The notes under the pieces were generated by a model that was not told where the DNA came from, did not search any database, and saw only the letters and a program-made list of their open reading frames with translations. Positions 6,052-8,037 of a stretch of 8,037 bases of DNA are shown here, piece after piece (positions within the stretch are counted from its first letter, which is position 1; each line of letters begins with the position of its first letter). Source of the DNA: Burkholderiales bacterium (GTDB lineage Bacteria > Pseudomonadota > Gammaproteobacteria > Burkholderiales > CAIKXV01); contig JACMMK010000160.1 of the NCBI GenBank assembly GCA_014379045.1, positions 1-8,037 of the forward strand, given 5' to 3'. The position numbers and the translations under genes are program-made.

Positions 6052-6079
6052 GGAACCATTAATGCGTGAATGCGTCTAA
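6052..6079 (+). promoter_or_regulatory. Sigma-E (RpoE)-type promoter for the Tim44-domain gene
   Basis: GGAACC (6052-6057) and GTCTAA (6074-6079) are 16 bases apart, very close to the RpoE consensus of GGAACTT and (G)TCTRA with a 16-base spacer. Transcription would begin near 6085, leaving a leader of about 48 bases before ATG 6133, which has a GGGAGA ribosome site. The location, in a noncoding gap upstream of an envelope protein gene, fits envelope-stress control. The cognate sigma factor is not in the window; the ECF42 factor here is a different group. Confidence 0.6.
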
Positions 6080-6132
6080 GCTATGCCATCGCGTTTTTCT
6101 TCGAACGCTTGTCCGGATCGCTGGGAGAAATC

Positions 6133-7023
6133 ATGAACAGGTTGATGTCGTGGGTCGTTGCGGGGTTCATCGGGTTGAGTCTGGCCGCCGCCAGCTTCGA
6201 TGTCGAAGCCAAGAAGCGCTTCGGCGGGGGCTCGAACGTCGGTAATCAGCGCGAGGCGATTCAGCCCGGCAAGCCGTCGGCGCCGTCGCAAGCGCAAGGC
6301 CAGCCGACCCCGGGCAGCCCGGCCGCGGCCGCTGCTGCAGGCACGGCGGGTCGATCGATGCCCGGCTGGATGGGTCCGGTGGCCGGTCTGGTCGCGGGCG
6401 GTCTGCTTGGCGCGATGTTCTTCGGCGGCGCCTTCAACGGGTTGAACTTCGGCGACTTCTTCATGTTCGCCGCGCTCGCCGCGATCGGCTTCATGGTGTT
6501 CAGGATGATCCGGGCACGCGCGCAGCCGCCCGCTTCGTATCGGATGAGCAACGGGCAGATGGCGCCCGCATCGTTGCCGCCTTCGGCGGGCGGGCCGGCC
6601 ATGCCCGTTTCGCAGGCCGTTGCCGATGGCCGCATTCCCGCCGACTTCGATGTCCAGGGTTTCGTCAAGCACGCGAAGACCTCGTTCATCCGGCTGCAGG
6701 CGGCCAACGATGCGAAGGATCTCGGTGATGTGCGCGATTACACGACGCCGCAGGTGTATGCCGCGATCGCAATGCAGATGCAGGAACGCGGCGACGCGGC
6801 GCAGCGTACCGAGGTCGTGTCGATCGACGCGCAGCTGATGTCGGTCGTGACCGAAGGCGACAAGATGATTGCCAGCGTCCGGTTCACCGGTCTGATTCGC
6901 GAAGACGATGCGATGAATCCCGAACCGGTCGATGAAGTGTGGCACGTCGAGAAAGCCCTGAATGAACGCAACTCGAGCTGGCTGATCGCAGGCATTCAGC
7001 AGGTGGAAGAACCCGCCGTCTGA
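6133..7023 (+). CDS. Tim44-domain envelope protein
   Basis: This is a 296-residue protein of the bacterial Tim44-like family. The domain is named after the mitochondrial import subunit Tim44, but the bacterial role is not established. Residues 1-26 look like a signal peptide or N-terminal anchor (MNRLMSWVVAGFIGLSLAAA, then SFDVEA before KKRFGGG). A Gly/Pro/Ala/Gln-rich linker follows (about 30-75), then two hydrophobic segments (about 79-104, GPVAGLVAGGLLGAMFFGG, and 108-127, FFMFAALAAIGFMVF). A second linker leads to the Tim44 domain (about 173-293: FVKHAKTSFIRLQAANDAKDLGDVRDYTTP at its start, VDEVWHVEKALN and SSWLIAGIQQVEE at its end). ATG 6133 has a good ribosome site (GGGAGA); the in-frame ATG at 6070 lies upstream of the promoter -10 and is rejected. 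A sigma-E-type promoter precedes it and an intrinsic terminator follows, so it is a separate transcription unit inside the ubi cluster. The family call is solid; function is unknown. Confidence 0.92.
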   Translation: MNRLMSWVVAGFIGLSLAAASFDVEAKKRFGGGSNVGNQREAIQPGKPSAPSQAQGQPTPGSPAAAAAAGTAGRSMPGWMGPVAGLVAGGLLGAMFFGGAFNGLNFGDFFMFAALAAIGFMVFRMIRARAQPPASYRMSNGQMAPASLPPSAGGPAMPVSQAVADGRIPADFDVQGFVKHAKTSFIRLQAANDAKDLGDVRDYTTPQVYAAIAMQMQERGDAAQRTEVVSIDAQLMSVVTEGDKMIASVRFTGLIREDDAMNPEPVDEVWHVEKALNERNSSWLIAGIQQVEEPAV

Positions 7024-7051
7024 GCGATTCGTTGCGCTGGAGGTCGGGGTG

Positions 7052-7081
7052 ACGGGCGGAGCGATCCGCCCGTTTTTGTTT
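7052..7081 (+). terminator. Intrinsic terminator after the Tim44-domain gene
   Basis: ACGGGCGGA (7052-7060) and TCCGCCCGT (7065-7073) form a perfect nine-pair GC-rich stem with a GCGA tetraloop, followed by TTTTTGTTT (7073-7081). It begins 29 bases after the stop codon at 7023. This is a textbook rho-independent terminator on the + strand. Confidence 0.93.
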
Positions 7082-7106
7082 CGTTCAGCGCGTACGTGCC
7101 AAACCT

Positions 7107-7700
7107 ATGCTGCAGCCTCTGTCGTCACCGATCATCGCCGCCATCAATCACCTGCTCGCGAGCCAGTCGTGGGCGCGTGCGCGGCTCGTCCCGTACGCGG
7201 GCGAAGCGATCCGACTCCAGATCGGTGCCACGGTCATCGATGTCGCGGTCAGTGCCGAGGGCACGTTGCTGCCCGCGCAGGATCTTCCGTCGGCGGTGAC
7301 GATCGCGGTGCCACTCGCGCTGCTGCCGCGACTGCTCGCACGCGATCCGCAAGCACGGCGCGAGGTCAGCGTCACCGGCAACGTGGGGCTCGCGGCGGAT
7401 CTGGAGTATCTGTTCGGCCACCTGCGCTGGGACGTCGAGGCCGACCTGAGTCGCGTGGTCGGTGACATTGCCGCCCATCGGCTGACGCAGGTCGGTGCGG
7501 CAGCCGCGCGCTTGCCCGGCGAGGTGGCCAGTTCGCTGGCGCGTTCCACACGCCAGTTCCTCACCGACGAGCAGTCGCTCGTGGCGCGCGCCGACGAGGT
7601 CGCCGGCTATGTCGCCGAGGTCGATCATCTGCGCGACGACGCCGAACGTCTGGCGAAACGTGTGGCGTTGCTCGACGCCACCCGTGTGTCGCGTTCATAG
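7107..7700 (+). CDS. ubiJ: Ubiquinone biosynthesis accessory factor UbiJ (SCP2 domain)
   Basis: UbiJ is a lipid-binding accessory factor of the soluble Ubi complex, in which it and UbiK help hold the hydrophobic quinone intermediates for the hydroxylases and methyltransferases. The protein has 197 residues, near the usual 200. The N-terminal block is PLSSPIIAAINHLLASQSWARARL (residues 4-27). An SCP2 sterol-carrier-like domain runs to about 115 (IRLQIGATVIDVAVSAEGTLL, REVSVTGNVGLAADLEYLFGHLRWDVEADLSRVVGDIAAHRL). The C-terminal part (about 140-190) is helical and charged with coiled-coil character (VAEVDHLRDDAERLAKRVALLD), typical of UbiJ. Assignment is supported by position between ubiE and ubiB. 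ATG 7107 lies 26 bases after the terminator and has no clear Shine-Dalgarno site or upstream promoter, and no other start codon is in frame nearby. Confidence 0.93.
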   Translation: MLQPLSSPIIAAINHLLASQSWARARLVPYAGEAIRLQIGATVIDVAVSAEGTLLPAQDLPSAVTIAVPLALLPRLLARDPQARREVSVTGNVGLAADLEYLFGHLRWDVEADLSRVVGDIAAHRLTQVGAAAARLPGEVASSLARSTRQFLTDEQSLVARADEVAGYVAEVDHLRDDAERLAKRVALLDATRVSRS

Positions 7701-7713
7701 CGCCGGATGCGGC

Positions 7714-7739
7714 TTGACGCCGAAGTGCTGGGCTATACT
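7714..7739 (+). promoter_or_regulatory. Possible sigma-70 promoter upstream of ubiB
   Basis: TTGACG (7714-7719) and TATACT (7734-7739) are good -35 and -10 hexamers just after the ubiJ stop. The spacer is only 14 bases, shorter than the optimal 17, so activity could be low or depend on TATACT with another -35. Transcription would start near 7746 and leave a leader of about 180 bases before ubiB. Confidence 0.4.
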
Positions 7740-7846
7740 TTGCGCGCTTGCGCAGCGATGCCTTGCCTCACGATGATCCGGTCGTTTGCCAGAGCGCGCG
7801 GTCGGGCCGTCGAGATCGACTTTCTGGGCACACCCTGACGTTCGGG

Positions 7847-7884
7847 CGGACGTCCGTACGGACGTCGTACGGACGAGCCGTCCG
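7847..7884 (+). repeat. Cluster of overlapping CGGACG/CGTCCG palindromes
   Basis: CGGACG occurs at 7847-7852, 7859-7864 and 7870-7875, and its complement CGTCCG at 7851-7856 and 7879-7884. Within the cluster, 7849-7866 is a perfect 18-base palindrome centred on GTAC. CGTACGGACG is repeated directly at 7855-7864 and 7866-7875 with an 11-base period. 7870-7884 is a hairpin with a six-pair stem and AGC loop. There is no T-run, so it is not an intrinsic terminator. It lies in the leader of ubiB and could be an operator, an RNA fold or a repeat-family relic. Confidence 0.65.
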
Positions 7885-7928
7885 GACCCTTCCGACGTCG
7901 CGCATCGCGCGTTCTCGCTGATCGATCG

Positions 7929-8037
7929 ATGCGGCTGCTGCGACTTTTCCGGATTCTTCAGGTCACCTACCGCTACGGTCTGGACAGCTTCGTCCTGGGC
8001 CACGAGCGGTTCCGCGCGCTGCGCCCGCTGCTGCGTC
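7929..8037 (+). CDS. ubiB: Ubiquinone biosynthesis protein UbiB (5' end only)
   Basis: Only the first 36 codons are in the window. The N-terminus MRLLRLFRILQVTYRYGLDS and the following FVLGHERFRALRPLLR match the start of UbiB/ABC1-ADCK proteins. These are membrane-associated atypical kinase-like proteins with ATPase activity needed for ubiquinone synthesis, probably to help extract or deliver hydrophobic precursors. The kinase-like core and the C-terminal membrane helices lie beyond the window end. Its position after ubiJ strongly supports the call. ATG 7929 is chosen because the family begins just before this RxxRI-x-RYGLD segment; there is no clear Shine-Dalgarno site and no other start codon is in frame just upstream. 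Confidence 0.9.
   Translation, partial: MRLLRLFRILQVTYRYGLDSFVLGHERFRALRPLLR

Noticed and set aside
6076..6945. Open frame of 289 codons on the - strand
   Set aside because: It is antisense to the Tim44-domain gene and is His/Arg-rich without any domain; the + strand has a signal sequence, a terminator and a family match.
7695..8003. Open frame of 102 codons on the - strand
   Set aside because: It overlaps the start of ubiB and the palindrome cluster, has no domain and no ribosome site.

Overview
The window is high-GC DNA, by eye well above 60%, from a proteobacterium. It is most likely a betaproteobacterium of the Burkholderiales/Rhodocyclales type. The best evidence is the gene order DUF971 - ubiE - Tim44-domain protein - ubiJ - ubiB on the + strand, which is characteristic of that class, together with a typical phoB-phoR pair. 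Coding density is high and no gap between genes exceeds 300 bases. I see no tRNA, rRNA, CRISPR array, insertion sequence or prophage gene.

Left part, - strand, read from right to left. phoB (4709-4020) and phoR (3853-2531) form the phosphate two-component system. A small DGPF/YCII protein gene (2508-2155) follows phoR after only 22 bases. After a 265-base gap come a second DGPF/YCII gene (1889-1476), a VOC-superfamily (glyoxalase-like) gene (1420-983) and an ECF sigma factor with a long C-terminal extension (968 to beyond base 1). A sigma factor of this kind with DGPF proteins is the known signature of the ECF42 group. The 265-base gap holds a candidate promoter (TGTCGA, 17 bases, CGTC) of the type expected to be read by that sigma factor, so the module may be self-regulated.

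Right part, + strand. A DUF971 gene (4889-5266) overlaps the start of ubiE (5263-5997) by ATGA, so the two are probably translationally coupled. A secreted or membrane Tim44-domain protein gene (6133-7023) follows, preceded by a strong-looking sigma-E-type promoter and ended by a classic intrinsic terminator. Then come ubiJ (7107-7700) and the first 36 codons of ubiB (7929 to the window end). UbiE, UbiJ and UbiB all serve ubiquinone biosynthesis: the C-methyltransferase, the SCP2-domain accessory factor and the atypical kinase/ATPase-like factor.

The most useful regulatory observations are these: a three-unit, 11-base-periodic Pho-box-like array placed 10 bases before a TACAAT -10 element upstream of phoB; a folded phoB-phoR intercistronic segment with a GTG start and good Shine-Dalgarno site proposed for phoR; the sigma-E-type promoter of the Tim44 gene; the terminator that splits the ubi cluster; and a dense cluster of overlapping CGGACG/CGTCCG palindromes between ubiJ and ubiB. 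No gene here belongs to an unknown family in a way that would prove a new system. The ECF42-DGPF-VOC module attached to phoBR is the part whose biological job is least understood.
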